Below are positions 44,764 to 55,762 of a DNA stretch of 64,000 nt, piece after piece. The notes below the pieces were generated by a model. It had not been told where the DNA came from. It worked only from the letters and a program-made list of their open reading frames with translations, and did no database searches. The position numbers and the translations under genes were made by a program. The DNA comes from Rostrohypoxylon terebratum. Lineage: Eukaryota; Ascomycota; Sordariomycetes; Xylariales; Hypoxylaceae. The first letter of the stretch is position 1. Each line of letters begins with the position of its first letter. The DNA lies in NCBI GenBank assembly GCA_022497145.1, contig MU385860.1, positions 62,001-126,000 of the forward strand. Direction: 5' to 3'.

Positions 44764-45768
44764 ATGGCTCTCGAGCGTTTACGCGGCGAAATATCGCACA
44801 TAGGTACAGATACGGCGAAGAACTTTAAATGGAAGTACGAGGATATGCTCCGAAGATTTCTCCAAGAGATATCGTTTCAAGTTTTGCCAGTTAAATATGA
44901 CCCGTTCATAGAGAGCGCCGTTATCAAACACTTACAAGCACGAGGCATTACCCCCGACTTCACCCAGCACTACCTACCCATTATCCAGACGAGCGCATGG
45001 ATAGCAACTAGCACCTACTCATTCGTCCCACGAAGAGTTAGGGAGGCGATTGCAATCTATACCGCGCTGGCCATCATGGTCGAAGATACCAGTGAGGAGC
45101 ATCTCAAGGATCTGAAACTATTCCAAGATCGGTTGCTTCGCAACAAACCACAACCTAATCAACTTTTCGAGGCCATGGTTCAGTTCCTCCACACTCTACG
45201 TGGAATGTACGGGCCTTTCATATGTGATATGATCACGAAAGCCACCTTGGAATTCTTCAGCATGTGCGCTTTCGAGCAAGAATACGATGGGACCTTCGCT
45301 GCCTCATCAAGCACCCCGGACTTCCCCTATTATCTGCGGTTTAAGACGGGACTAGGGGAGCCGTACGCCTTGTTCGCTTTTCCCGAATGCATGTACCCCG
45401 AAGATGTCTTCTTACGCACGTATCTCCCGGCCATCCCTTACCTCGTCCGGGAGTTCAACCTCGGGAACGACTTCCTATCTTTCTACAAGGAATCCATCGT
45501 CTCGGACGAACGGCTGAACTACGTGCATAATTCTTCGCGAGCTAGCAGAGTTACGCCTATTCAAGCTCTAGAAGACGTCCGTTTGTCTCTGATCGATGGC
45601 GTACAGACGATCCGAGAAGTGTTGGCCGTTGACCCGCAGCTGCAAAGTAATCTCGACCAAATGCTTCATGGTTACGTAATGTTCCACTTTGGTGCGTCGC
45701 GGTACAGGCTCTCTGAGTTGGGAATTCCGGAGGTTGATGAAGTGAGGGAGCAGGCCTGCTGTCCCTAA
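44764..45768 (+). CDS. Terpene cyclase of the trichodiene-synthase family
   Basis: A single exon of 334 residues with ATG in good context (ACCATGG). The all-alpha class I cyclase pattern is clear: IYTALAIMVEDTSEE (107-112 at the first metal site), GPFICDMITKATLEFF, the NSE/DTE triad NDFLSFYKE (235-243), and HGYVMFHFGASRYRLSEL near the end with the diphosphate-sensing RY pair. These are hallmarks of the trichodiene-synthase family (also longiborneol-type cyclases). The Asp-rich motif is unusual: Glu-Asp-Thr-Ser-Glu-Glu where most members have an Asp-Asp start. The substrate is probably farnesyl diphosphate; the product cannot be predicted, and the context shows no trichothecene genes. Confidence 0.85.
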   Translation: MALERLRGEISHIGTDTAKNFKWKYEDMLRRFLQEISFQVLPVKYDPFIESAVIKHLQARGITPDFTQHYLPIIQTSAWIATSTYSFVPRRVREAIAIYTALAIMVEDTSEEHLKDLKLFQDRLLRNKPQPNQLFEAMVQFLHTLRGMYGPFICDMITKATLEFFSMCAFEQEYDGTFAASSSTPDFPYYLRFKTGLGEPYALFAFPECMYPEDVFLRTYLPAIPYLVREFNLGNDFLSFYKESIVSDERLNYVHNSSRASRVTPIQALEDVRLSLIDGVQTIREVLAVDPQLQSNLDQMLHGYVMFHFGASRYRLSELGIPEVDEVREQACCP

Positions 45769-45972
45769 CATCGATTACGAAACGAAGATTATATCTGTCA
45801 CGTACTGAGGGTGACCTGTTTCAGGGACGGTTTAGTCTTCTCAATATTTTTTCATATTCATTTCTCTACTACGTATTCAGTTACCTAGCAAACGGATACC
45901 CTAAATATATTTAATTTCCGCAATAGCGCTGTATTGAGTTCATAGTATAGTCTCGAGGGGTATATAGGTGAA

Positions 45973-46905
45973 TTATGCCTTCTTCTTGACCAATAATAGC
46001 ACCGATTGCACGCGTCCCGTAAGCTTCTCCTGCCCCTTTTCAACACCAGCTTCGTTCAGAATGCGCTGAACCTCCAGGCTAACCTTTCTCACCACATCAC
46101 GGTCCGTCCCGACGGCATCCGGATGAGCTTCGCGCCAACGAATGACGGGACTCGAGGTTGCGAACCGCTTTTCGAATTGGCTTAGATTGACTGTTTGCGG
46201 GCCTAGACCAATGGGATCGGGGACGTCGTCCGACCTATCCTTTTTCCATTCCTTACGAAGGAAAGTGCTTTGATCGAATTCGGGAACGGGCTGCTCGATA
46301 GTCCATGGGAGGGGCAGGTCGATGTATAGGTCTCTAGCAAGTATGTTGCCCTTCAGCAGGTACGGTCCGAGTTCTTCTGACCTGAATTTGTTCAAGACTT
46401 CCTGGATCGCTTGGTAATTTGGAGTAGATGGATGTACCTCCATTGCCGAGAGGGTCCACAGCGCGACAGATCCGCCAGGTTTCAGCACCTGGGCCGCACG
46501 TGGCCAGAATCGACCCATGTCAAACCAGTGAGCCGCCGTAGCAGCTGTGATTAAATCAACACTGGAATCCGGGATAGGGGGGTCCAAGTTAGAGCCCAGC
46601 TGTTCTGCGCCCGAGATTTCATAACGGATTGGCTCAGAGGTGGACGAGACACCTCCGATAGAGCGAGCTGCGCTGATCATGCCTTCAGAAGCATCGATGC
46701 CGATGACATGGGCAAAGTGTGGCGCAAGACCACGCGCAGCAACTCCAGGGCCGGAACCAACATCGAGAACGGTGTCGAGCTTGCCGCCAGTTGCAGCGTG
46801 GTTATCGACGATACATTGGTATAGGTTCGTATCGTAGCCAGGGCGGGCCTGGGCATAGGCAGCGCCTTGCTCGTGTTTGTATGCTTTGAAAGTCGTTTCA
46901 GTCAT
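45973..46905 (-). CDS. SAM-dependent methyltransferase (trans-aconitate MT type)
   Basis: Taking the ATG at 46903-46905 gives 310 residues; the alternative ATG at 46938 only adds 11 residues. MTETTFKAYKHEQGAAYAQA is the usual beginning of this fungal group. Motif I VLDVGSGPG (46-54), the acidic IGIDASEGMI loop, AATAAHWFD and VLKPGGSVALWTL define a class I Rossmann methyltransferase of the Methyltransf_11/25 type, similar to fungal Tmt1/Crg1-like enzymes. No membrane segments; probably cytosolic. It is convergent with the terpene cyclase, 204 bp away, so it could modify a terpenoid, but a small organic acid is equally possible. Confidence 0.85.
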   Translation of the reverse strand: MTETTFKAYKHEQGAAYAQARPGYDTNLYQCIVDNHAATGGKLDTVLDVGSGPGVAARGLAPHFAHVIGIDASEGMISAARSIGGVSSTSEPIRYEISGAEQLGSNLDPPIPDSSVDLITAATAAHWFDMGRFWPRAAQVLKPGGSVALWTLSAMEVHPSTPNYQAIQEVLNKFRSEELGPYLLKGNILARDLYIDLPLPWTIEQPVPEFDQSTFLRKEWKKDRSDDVPDPIGLGPQTVNLSQFEKRFATSSPVIRWREAHPDAVGTDRDVVRKVSLEVQRILNEAGVEKGQEKLTGRVQSVLLLVKKKA

Positions 46906-47749
46906 GGTGGTTGAGAAGTCGATTATTATATGATACAACTTGTAATACCGCTGTGTCTTCCAATATGCTGCTGAAGCCTTGCTTTATATAAAATCGAATA
47001 CTGGGTATAAACGGGAGTCGGAAATTTCTATATCTTCCGACGGTGAATTCGACCCACTAAAAGCTATAGCTATGATTCGGGAATACTGACAATATGAAAT
47101 TGGCTTCTGTTTTCCCCCAGAGAAGTTATTCGCGTTGGGGATACACTCCACCTCCACGCGTGCAAAAAGTTTCAGGACGGGATTCAATGTCTGGGTGGTA
47201 GTGATCTCTTCCTAAGTCATGTTACATAGGACATAAGTACCTACATAATACCTTTCCACAGAAGACGTCATATTGCACCATACCATATCAGATCCGGTAC
47301 CCTGTCAAAAGAGGATTGAGTCTTAGAGCGGTTCCTACCTTCTAGTGGGTTAAAAATCAGATTAGTCATCATAAAGGCAGTTTACCCCTGAACCCCTGAG
47401 CCAAAAATCGCATTTATAGAATGATAGGAGTGGACTCCTTATATTGAATTGACAGATAGGATATCAAATTATTGCGAAAATGAAATAATAAAATTGGAAA
47501 CAAAAAAATGAATTATTGGAGGGCGGAGGGTTAACCGTTTAAAACTTGACCTGATCGGAGTTCAGCCCGGAGTTCAAACCGGAGTTCGGTCCTCAAAAGG
47601 TCCAGAGCTCGGTCCGCCCTAATATTATAGCACCCAATGCAATCTTCCGGGTATAGATATAGGGAAAAATAGAAAGATTTGCCCAAAGTTCCCCTCGCGA
47701 CGCCATCATCGTCATTACCATATCCACTGCTCTCAATTTCGACACAAGT
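46906..47749. other. Intergenic
   Basis: Promoter side of the methyltransferase and 3' flank of the Rossmann gene. A short repeat (CGGAGTTC, three copies, 47555-47588) lies next to a GGTCCTCAAAAGGTCC-type inverted pair. No gene. Confidence 0.4.
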
Positions 47750-48608
47750 TCAGATCTTCAGCAACTCCTCGGTCTCGATGATTCGGTCCTTATGACCGTT
47801 CACGATAATCGTTAGCATAGCTTTAGCTAGATGGTCTAGCCCAATGAAACCAGTTGTATTGGCTGTGAGCAAGTTCATCAAGCCAGCATATTTTCTCATT
47901 ATCGCACCAGGTCGCACGGCCCATATCTCTAATTTATCCTTGTTGGCGTCCGCGAGGTCGCATAAGCCTTTCTCGACTTGTCCCTAAAACCAAGATCGTG
48001 GTTAGATCTTAGCTAAACGTCTGGGGTAAAAATGAAGCCACAGCGCGTTGAGAATGAGATAATGCGATGCTACATATGGAACTGTCGAGAACCTGAACTC
48101 ACCTTAATTCTCCTAGTGTCTGCTAGCATCCTCATATTCTTCTTCTCATCCATCTCGGCCCATCTCCCGCTGCAGAATAGAAAGCGGAACTTTTGAGGCT
48201 CCGGCAGCTGAGGCGCTAGCACATCGATGAAGGCCTTCGCCGCGGCGAGGGTGTAGTCTACCGAAACCTTCCTCGCCGTTTCTACATCTGGGAACTGATA
48301 GGCACGACCACCGAGAGTCCTTTGTCGAGTGTGAGTAATCGTCTTATCTATCATTTTTGTTATTCATGGCGAGTACGAGAGACTCACCAGATGCAAGCCT
48401 CCGCGCCCGCGAGTTGTGCGAGAAGCTCAGGTGGGTAAGTGGAGAAATCCTTGTGTTCGATCACAGTGAGCTTGGAGTTTTTAGCGAGATCTTCGGGGAG
48501 CGGCTTGCGCGTTAGGGCGAAAACGTGCGTGATCCTCTCGTCGGCAATCGCTTGGCGGACCACCTCACCCCCGACATATCCAGTAGCGCCAGTGACGATA
48601 ACTTTCAT
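47750..48608 (-). CDS. Small NAD(P)-binding Rossmann protein (NmrA/atypical SDR)
   Basis: Exons 48388-48608, 48103-48319 and 47750-47983 (both donors GTGAGT) give 223 residues; the start at 48608 is chosen because MKVIVTGATGYVGG begins the fold directly, whereas the upstream ATG at 48710 would add 34 unrelated residues. The glycine motif TGATGYVGG (6-14), a short ALTRKPLPEDL strand-loop, then GRAYQFPDVETARKVSVDYT, FLFCSGRWAEMDE and IWAVRPGAIMRKYAGLM complete a shortened atypical SDR. No YxxxK pair is visible, so it may be a redox sensor or a non-classical reductase. It is 840 bp from the methyltransferase start, on the same strand. Reaction unknown. Confidence 0.8.
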
Positions 48609-50022
48609 CTTTGAAAGTGTTGATTTCTTGAGACTATTTTGAATGAAGGTAAGAGTTGCGGTTACGTCAGTGGGGTTCTGTCGTGTTTTGGAGAAACGGG
48701 AAAATACCACTTTTTATACGTACCTTCACTGCCACCATCCACGAATATCATCAAATCGGTCTAGCGCTACCTTACAGGCACCTGCATACGCTTCGTCAAT
48801 TCAACCTCACGATTATTCAGCCAAATTGGTAATGTAAGTGATCAGGCACCTATAGAAGTATGCCGAATCTTGTGAACGGGAGAACATTGAGATCGTGAGA
48901 TTTATCCGGAGAGTTTAGACCGTTTAATTTTAGTGTTTGAGTAGCTGGAGGTATTCAAGTAAGCTTGATTATCCCTTTGCTACACGATCAACTGCAAACA
49001 GGGATATCCAGTACATCGAAACATAGCACCAGATACGGCGGCGCAGAGCCCTGGAGACTCCTGAAAACGATGACCTAGATGCACTATTTCTAGAACCCTG
49101 CAACAACCTAGAAGATCGAATCAGCGATCCATCCTTACTGAATGGGCAGATATAGCGCACTCAACGCCGTAACTTTAGTGCATTGTAGGCGGCACAGAAG
49201 CTCTAATTGACAACTTTAGAACCTCCAGGACTCTCAACACAACTACCTAACCTAGGTCCTAAGCACCACGTAAGCATTGCTCACCTCTTTATAACCCGAA
49301 CGAAACGATTCTGTTCCGTAAGCCGGTCGATAGGCCGCTCGTAACCCACATAACCGGGCAAATTGCCTTTCCGTAAACGTATACATCTTTCAAATATCGA
49401 AGAACTATATCCAATAAACTTGGGTTCCTGATCAATAATCAATATAAAAGGGCCTTGCGGTCACGTTGATTCAGTATCATAAGGCGTAGGCTCCCCCCAA
49501 AATCAATCCCTCCATAGGCGATGGGGGTGGCTTTTCAGCTGGTCTTGTGTTGGTAACACCTAATCTCCCTGAATCTATTTTACACGCCGCTTCCTTCTCA
49601 TTTCTTCATTGGTCGAGATTTTCACAATTACTCGCTTTCTTCATGTGCACTGCAACGCGAACTATTTACCGGCGTTGAAGAATTAGGTAGCACACGGGAT
49701 ATAGGTAATGAGAGAAGGCATTGGGAATTTTACTGGGAAATGGTGCGAATTTTCCTTCGATCCCCTATTTTAGACAGTGCGATCCAATGGAATAGTTCGA
49801 TGGCCACATTCTTGGGAGTCGTGGCTGATAAGCCAAGGTTTAGGGAAGTTATACAGCGAGCCGGAGTTCGTTAATCATCGTTCAGCGCTGCGAGGGGGAC
49901 AGCAAAGCTGGCAAAGAGGGCTATTTTCAGAGAGATGAACAAGCTGGATACCAACTCTGAGTTATAATTTGGACAGAACTCGCTATTTACCTGTTTAATT
50001 CCTTTTTACCCCTTTTAATTCT
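48609..50022. other. Intergenic
   Basis: About 1.4 kb on the start side of the Rossmann gene and the 3' side of the amidohydrolase. No gene or clear repeat. A 63-codon minus-strand frame at 48969-49160 is not connected to anything. Confidence 0.4.
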
Positions 50023-51348
50023 TCAGTCAGTGTGCGACGCATGTTTACATTCATTCTTATAAACAACTCCATCCTTCATCACAAACCTAACTTTCCTCAA
50101 CGAACTCAGATCCTCGGTCGGATCACCCTCAAGCGCAATAACATCCGCCGCAAACCCCTCCTCCAACACGCCAAACTTCCTCCCGCTAAGCTCCCCACCA
50201 CACGCCTCCCACCCGCGCAGCGTAGCGGCCTGCAAGACATCAGGCACAGGAATCCCCGCCCTCACCATCAACTCAAGCTCAAACGCATTATCCCCATGCG
50301 CAAAAGCCCCCGTGTCGCCCCCCGCAGCAATCTTAATCCCCCGATCGAAAGCCGCCTTCGTATGCCCCAATATCTCCCGCATAACCGTCCCCTCGTCCCC
50401 AAGCATGACCTGCAGCACCGCCAACGTAGGCACGAAAATCGTGCCATGTTCCCTCATCGCATCCAGCGCCTGCGCGCTCGGCACGAACCCGTGCTCCACG
50501 GTCGTGACCCCGGCCCTCGCAGCCATAACCACGGCCTCCGGGTCCTGCGCGTGCGCGGCCACGGGGGCGCGCGAGCGCTTCGCTTCGGCGACGATCTCGT
50601 CCATCTCCTCCTGCGTGAAGAGCGTGACGTTCGGGCTGCGCTGGCCGCGGAGCACGTCCGCGGACGGCGCGCAGCAGATGGGCTTTGCGCCGGGCCAGGC
50701 GGGCGATGGGAAGCGGAGCGCGCGCTTGCGGCAGTCGGCGTAGAACTTGACGACGTCGGCGCCGGCGCCCACGCGTCTGCGCACCGCGGCGCGCACGCCG
50801 GCCACGCCGTCGGCGGGGTCGCAGATCCGCGGTACGGAGGTGCCGATGCCTGGGAGGCCGTTCTCTTGCCGAATCTCGTAGCCGCCGCTTGAGGCGATGC
50901 ATTCCGTTGCTACGAGGAGTCGCGGCCCCGGGATAATGCCGCGGTTGATGGTGTCCCGGAACGACACGTCTGCGTCGCGGAGACCCTCGGTGCCTAGGTC
51001 ACGGTAGGTGGTGTAGCCCGCCATCAAGGCGTCCTTGACGTGGTTCGTGGCCCGCACGATGCGCTCGACGAAGCTCTCATCGCGCATCTGGTTGATCTGC
51101 GGGACTTCGGAGTACGGGTGCAGGAATATGTGGGTATGCGCATCCACAAAACCCGAGAGGACTGTGTACCCGCGGAGGTCGATGACATATTCATCGTCGT
51201 CTGGAGCCACGGGAGTCTGTTCCACTTTTGTGATGAGGCCAGTGCTTGTGTCTGCTCTGAGGGCCGTATTCTTGAGAAACCCTTTCGTCTTTGAGTCGAA
51301 GAGAGAGGACGTCAGAATTAAGATCTTCTTGCTAGAATTTTGAGACAT
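50023..51348 (-). CDS. Amidohydrolase (imidazolonepropionase/prolidase-like)
   Basis: The start at 51348 (ACCATGT context) gives 441 residues beginning MSQNSSKKILILTSSLFDSK; alternatives at 51363 or 51390 add 5 or 14 residues. The metal-dependent amidohydrolase barrel is complete: DAHTHI (69-74, two His ligands), the carboxylatable Lys in DVVKFYADC (201), AAHAQ (His 266), VEHG (His 286) and GGDTGA (Asp 345), then the GFAADVIALEGDP end strand. Family members hydrolyse cyclic amides, Xaa-Pro dipeptides or toxin amides, and substrate cannot be read from the motifs. No signal peptide, so cytosolic. The middle of the gene is far more GC-rich than its 3' end. Confidence 0.85.
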   Translation of the reverse strand: MSQNSSKKILILTSSLFDSKTKGFLKNTALRADTSTGLITKVEQTPVAPDDDEYVIDLRGYTVLSGFVDAHTHIFLHPYSEVPQINQMRDESFVERIVRATNHVKDALMAGYTTYRDLGTEGLRDADVSFRDTINRGIIPGPRLLVATECIASSGGYEIRQENGLPGIGTSVPRICDPADGVAGVRAAVRRRVGAGADVVKFYADCRKRALRFPSPAWPGAKPICCAPSADVLRGQRSPNVTLFTQEEMDEIVAEAKRSRAPVAAHAQDPEAVVMAARAGVTTVEHGFVPSAQALDAMREHGTIFVPTLAVLQVMLGDEGTVMREILGHTKAAFDRGIKIAAGGDTGAFAHGDNAFELELMVRAGIPVPDVLQAATLRGWEACGGELSGRKFGVLEEGFAADVIALEGDPTEDLSSLRKVRFVMKDGVVYKNECKHASHTD

Positions 51349-52437
51349 GGTTTCCTTTCGCATTGTTAGGTTTGTGTCTAGACTCGTCATCTCATGAAAC
51401 CGTAAATTGAGTAGGTAGAAACTAGATTGTGAATGTGATGAATGTGGTGAATGTGAGAGGTGGGATATTTGTATCCGATATGTTGTGCAATCGCAACCGG
51501 GGACGGTAAGGGGGTGATAAACTTTATCCCGCCCAAAACACGGGAGGTGATTGGAGCGTTCTTTCCTGATACAGTAGTATACCGATATAAAATCACAGGA
51601 TTTGAGTTCGGGGTTCACAATGCATTTCATACATCTTCATAATCTTATTAACCAAGAAATCACCTGTCACAACTTAATGTGTATTCCTTATTTATTTAAA
51701 GATCTGTTATGCAGATTTGAATAAGAAATATCCATATCTAGGTGAATCTAACCTAATGCTATTAATTGCTACGTTCTCTTGAGTTCAACACCAGGTTGAA
51801 TCAAGTTAACCTAAGCAAAGTTGAATTTACACTTCTGTTCTATGCATTTCGCAGCTTCCCGGCACCACCTTTCGTCTAGTGACATAAGGGGGAGAGCATT
51901 TTACAGTGGTGCTTGTGTGCACAGTTCTGGGGGCTGACTTGGCACAGCCGCAGACGGCATAAACCTCCTCGTTGATGTAGCACATAATGTCGGTGATATT
52001 GGGTGTTAGGAATATGAAGTAGTGTTAGGTTTTACTGTGTCGTTGGAATGATCCTTTGCTGCGATGATTGATACAATGTGAGAGTTAGTAGATTCCGGTC
52101 CTCATCTATATACTTGAAATCTCACGCAAAGATACCTCATCGTGCAATTGTGTACCCCTATTCAGATGGTGCAAGGGGCTGCAGATCTTATGATTTATCT
52201 AAGGGATTGTGTTTCCAAGAAGGCAGTTGTATGCATGACTTCAAAGTTGACAACGAAGACCCCCTTGCGGTCTTTGTCCTTACTGATAAAACGGTAGCTC
52301 AACGCTGCAGTATGATTCCTGACTCAAAGAAAAAGGCGAGATCGAACACCTAACAAGATCTTACCTATCGACCTACTGGGTTTTATTCGATTGTCCAGAA
52401 CGTGACACGCCTAATATTGGCATCAAATTACTATTCA
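51349..52437. other. Intergenic
   Basis: About 1.1 kb: start side of the amidohydrolase and 3' flank of the beta-mannosidase. Only short frames; no RNA gene or repeat seen. Confidence 0.4.
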
Positions 52438-55192
52438 TCAACCGTAGTGCTTCTCTGCCAAAGACACACTCCCTTTCGGGATCTTCGTTGGGCTTTTGAT
52501 ATCGATGGTGATAACCTGGTCATCGCCGGGGACAAGATCGAGGTAGTTGTCGCTAAACAAACATGCGTCGACGAGGTCGTCATCGTCCGCGGCAACACTC
52601 AGCTCCACCGCCTTGACCACACCACCAGTCACGCCCACTGTCCACGATAGACCATCTTTTAAAGGCCTGATAAACACTTTGGCGTTGCTAAAATCATAGT
52701 GTCGCAGCGGCTGTGGAAATTCGGTGTGGCGCGCAAGTACACGCCGCGAGCCACCTCGTTCGCGTAGCCGGAGATGCACTACTAGGCTAGAAGCAGTAGA
52801 GCTATCCCGATATGGTTCCGGGAAGTCGACGTTTCCCAACTCCGTCGAACGGTTGGGTAAAAGCACCACGGATCTAGTTTCGCTGTGAACGCACGAACCT
52901 CCAGACAGTGTTACAAACCCTATCTCGAGATCTGCGTCGACCAACTCAAGAGTTAGATTCGAGGCCCAAAGCTCAACGTGAACTATCCGCTCGATATTGA
53001 CGTGGGTGAACTCGTTAGCCTTTTTCTCGGTGACACGACGTGTCGCGCCGACGAGAAGGGGGACGTAGTTGCGCCGACTAACGTAGTAAGCCAGCTTCGG
53101 CCGCATGGCACTGTCGAGAAGCGACCAGCTCACGGCCGGATAACAGTCGTTGAGTTGCCAGATTAGGCAGCCGGCGCATTCCTCTTTACCAGGGCCACGC
53201 CAGAGCCTCCGGAACGCCCGAGAGCTGTAGTCTGTCGATTCAGCCTGAATGACCTGCGTCGCCCAGCTGTATGCCTCGATGCCATTATCGTGCCGTAGGT
53301 TGTCGACGAGGTACATAGATATGGTGCGTTGGTCTTCGGGCGCCATGTGCCACATGTCCATCGTACCCGACTGCGGATGTCGCTCGGCTAGGTTGTCGAT
53401 AAGCTCGTTGATCGTGCGTAAGCAAGGAAATGATTTCATCCCGAACTCGCTTACGAACCGGCCCGTCAGTTTCTCATAGTCTTGATATGGGTATCGCGGT
53501 TGGTCTGCCATCCATACCCGCCACGAATGGATATCACCTACGGTAGGGTCATTGGAGTATGATCCGCCGTAAGGGCTGGAGAGGTGATAGGGAACCCGGG
53601 GTGCTAGTGTCTCCACCGCCTGCTTAAATACGATCTCATAGTAATATCTCCCTGGAAAGTTGCCCTTGATCCAATGTTCGGGATTATCATCCGTCGGATC
53701 GTATTTGAGATTATGTAATTCAGCGAACATGTAGTCTTCGTTGTTACCACACCAGAGAGCGATGCAAGCGTGGTGTCGGAGCCGGCGTACGTTATATTCG
53801 ACCTCAGCCTTTATAGATTGTACCAGGTAGTCATGATAGGGATAAGCACCACACCCCATCATGAAATCCTGCCAGACAAGTACACCGAGCTCGTCGCATG
53901 TGTCGTAGAATCGATCATCCTCGTAGATACCTCCGCCCCACACTCGAATCATATTCTGATTACCCCTCGCAGCCCATGTCAGCCAGTCTCGATACCGCTG
54001 TAGCGTCATACGCGGGAGGAAGACATCGGGAGGGATCCAGTTGGTGCCTTGGGAGTATATTGGGATATTGTTCACACGAAAAAAGAATGTGAGGCTCTTC
54101 TGACCGGGAAGCGGTCGTTGCACTAATTCGAGCATTCGAAGCCCGACGCGTTTCGAGACCTTATGGAGGTCATCCCCGACTGTGGCTGTAAACGTGTAAA
54201 GCGGCTGTTTGCCGTAGCCTAGAGGATACCACAGGCTTGGGTTCTGGATGATGAAGCGGTAGGATCCGCAGCCCTGGATTTCCCCATGGTCGATCTTCCG
54301 ACCTGACGGGTCGGAGATCTCGAGTGAAGTGCTAGCGGTATCGACGTGGGCGCCTTCGAGTTCAACACTAACCGTGATGATCGCCTTGTAGAGTGTGTCG
54401 AGCACCTCGATATCAATTCCTAGGTCTGAGATTCGAGTGACAAAAGTCTCGAGGTAGATTGGTCTCCATGGACCAGCGGTTAGAAGTGTTGGCCCCCTAC
54501 ATGGTCATGGCGTCAATCTGGGAAGCGCCACTCATGTGACATGACAAGAGGGAAGGGAAATGACGCACCAGTCCCAGCCGTAGTGACACGGTACTTTTCG
54601 AACATTCATCCGGGAAGAGTCGCCATTCCAGTACAAGTTCTTGAATCCCTGGTCTTTTTCCAATTGCTTGTCGCTAGATCTTAGTATCTTTTCATCTATG
54701 GAACTGACTGGAGAAGAAAGAATGTGCTTAGGAAAATACCTTGCCGACAAGAAAAGTTGACTCGAAGTAGAGTTCCAAGTCATTGGCTCCTGCGCGTAGC
54801 TTGTCAGTGACGTCAATACGCCACTCGAGAAACATGTTGTCGGATCTCAATAGAAGCTGCCCGTTGAGGCTGATACGGCAGTGTGTATCAAGGCCTTCAA
54901 GGACGAGCACATGGTGTACGCTATTGTTGCCATGGCTACTACCTTCCCCGTTGCATGTTCCAGCAAAATCGAAGGTAGTCTTATAGATCCATTCCCGCTC
55001 TCCAACCCATTGCACATCACGAGCATTCTTGTTCCTTGCGGGATCGGGTATCAAACCGTGGTGCATGAGGTCAAGGTGATTAACAGTAGGGAATTGGGAG
55101 ACAGTGCGGAATGGGTGCTCGGTGTCAGCTTCCTTAAAGACCCAGCCTGTCTCGATAGGAGTACGACCATATGCGACTGGTTCGCTAGCCAT
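52438..55192 (-). CDS. Beta-mannosidase B-type, glycoside hydrolase family 2
   Basis: Exons 54740-55192, 54569-54687 and 52438-54496 give 876 residues with consistent phase. The ATG at 55192 (MASEPVAYGRTPIETGWVFK) begins near the family start; ATG 55231 would add 13 residues. The N-terminal beta-sandwich has GEREWIYKTTFDF and LEGLDTHCRISLNG; the second exon has KVPCHYGWDW and continues GPTLLTAGPWRPIYL. The TIM barrel carries MIRVWGGGIYEDDRFYDTCDELGVLVWQDF, the acid/base WCGNNE (Glu444) and the nucleophile SEFG (Glu541). There is no signal peptide, as expected for intracellular fungal beta-mannosidase B, which trims terminal beta-mannose from imported manno-oligosaccharides. Its start faces the sugar transporter gene. 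Confidence 0.92.
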
Positions 55193-55762
55193 TTTCTTGG
55201 TTACGACAAGTGTAGCTCCTATCGGATCCATGAAATGAGACTTATTACAAATGTTCAGCGATTGAGGCGAATTCTTGCCTGGGACTAGGGGGGCAGCCGA
55301 CCATGAACAGGTTGGCCTTCTTTACACCATCGCTCACTATAAGTCGATTAACTGCCACAGTAGGCTTTTTCTTTTCGCACACTTTAAAATTGAAAATACT
55401 CTACTAGTTTCCTACACTTCACTCGGAACGCCTTCCAAGAGACGTATGATAAATGTTGTCAAAGGACATACGGAACGCCATGTGGCGAACAGAATAACTC
55501 CCTAAATTTGGTCACCTGGGGTAATGGATGCGGGGTTAACCTTTGAGGATGCTATTCAGCTATAGCTTGCCATCGATGGATCTCTACAAAGACTTTCACC
55601 ACGTGGCGGGATATAAGTCTACGGAGACGGAGTCGTGGTCAACATGCTACAGTCTGGGGAACACCGGGTGCCTTGCATGTGCGTATGCATACAATCATTT
55701 TCGTCTCTGAAGACTAATGTTATTGAACCGCTGTCGCTTCCCCTATTTCCTGTGTTGTCATC
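55193..55762. promoter_or_regulatory. Shared promoter, beta-mannosidase and sugar transporter
   Basis: The 570 bp lie head-to-head between two carbohydrate-use genes, which suggests co-regulation by one activator. I could not assign specific binding sites. Confidence 0.45.

Noticed and set aside
44764..45768. Trichothecene gene cluster
   Set aside because: Only a family-level cyclase is present; none of the accompanying P450, acetyltransferase or regulator genes is visible.
50032..50892. Long plus-strand open frame (286 codons)
   Set aside because: It is antisense to the GC-rich amidohydrolase, whose catalytic motifs are intact; the frame is Arg/His/Pro-rich and has no domain.
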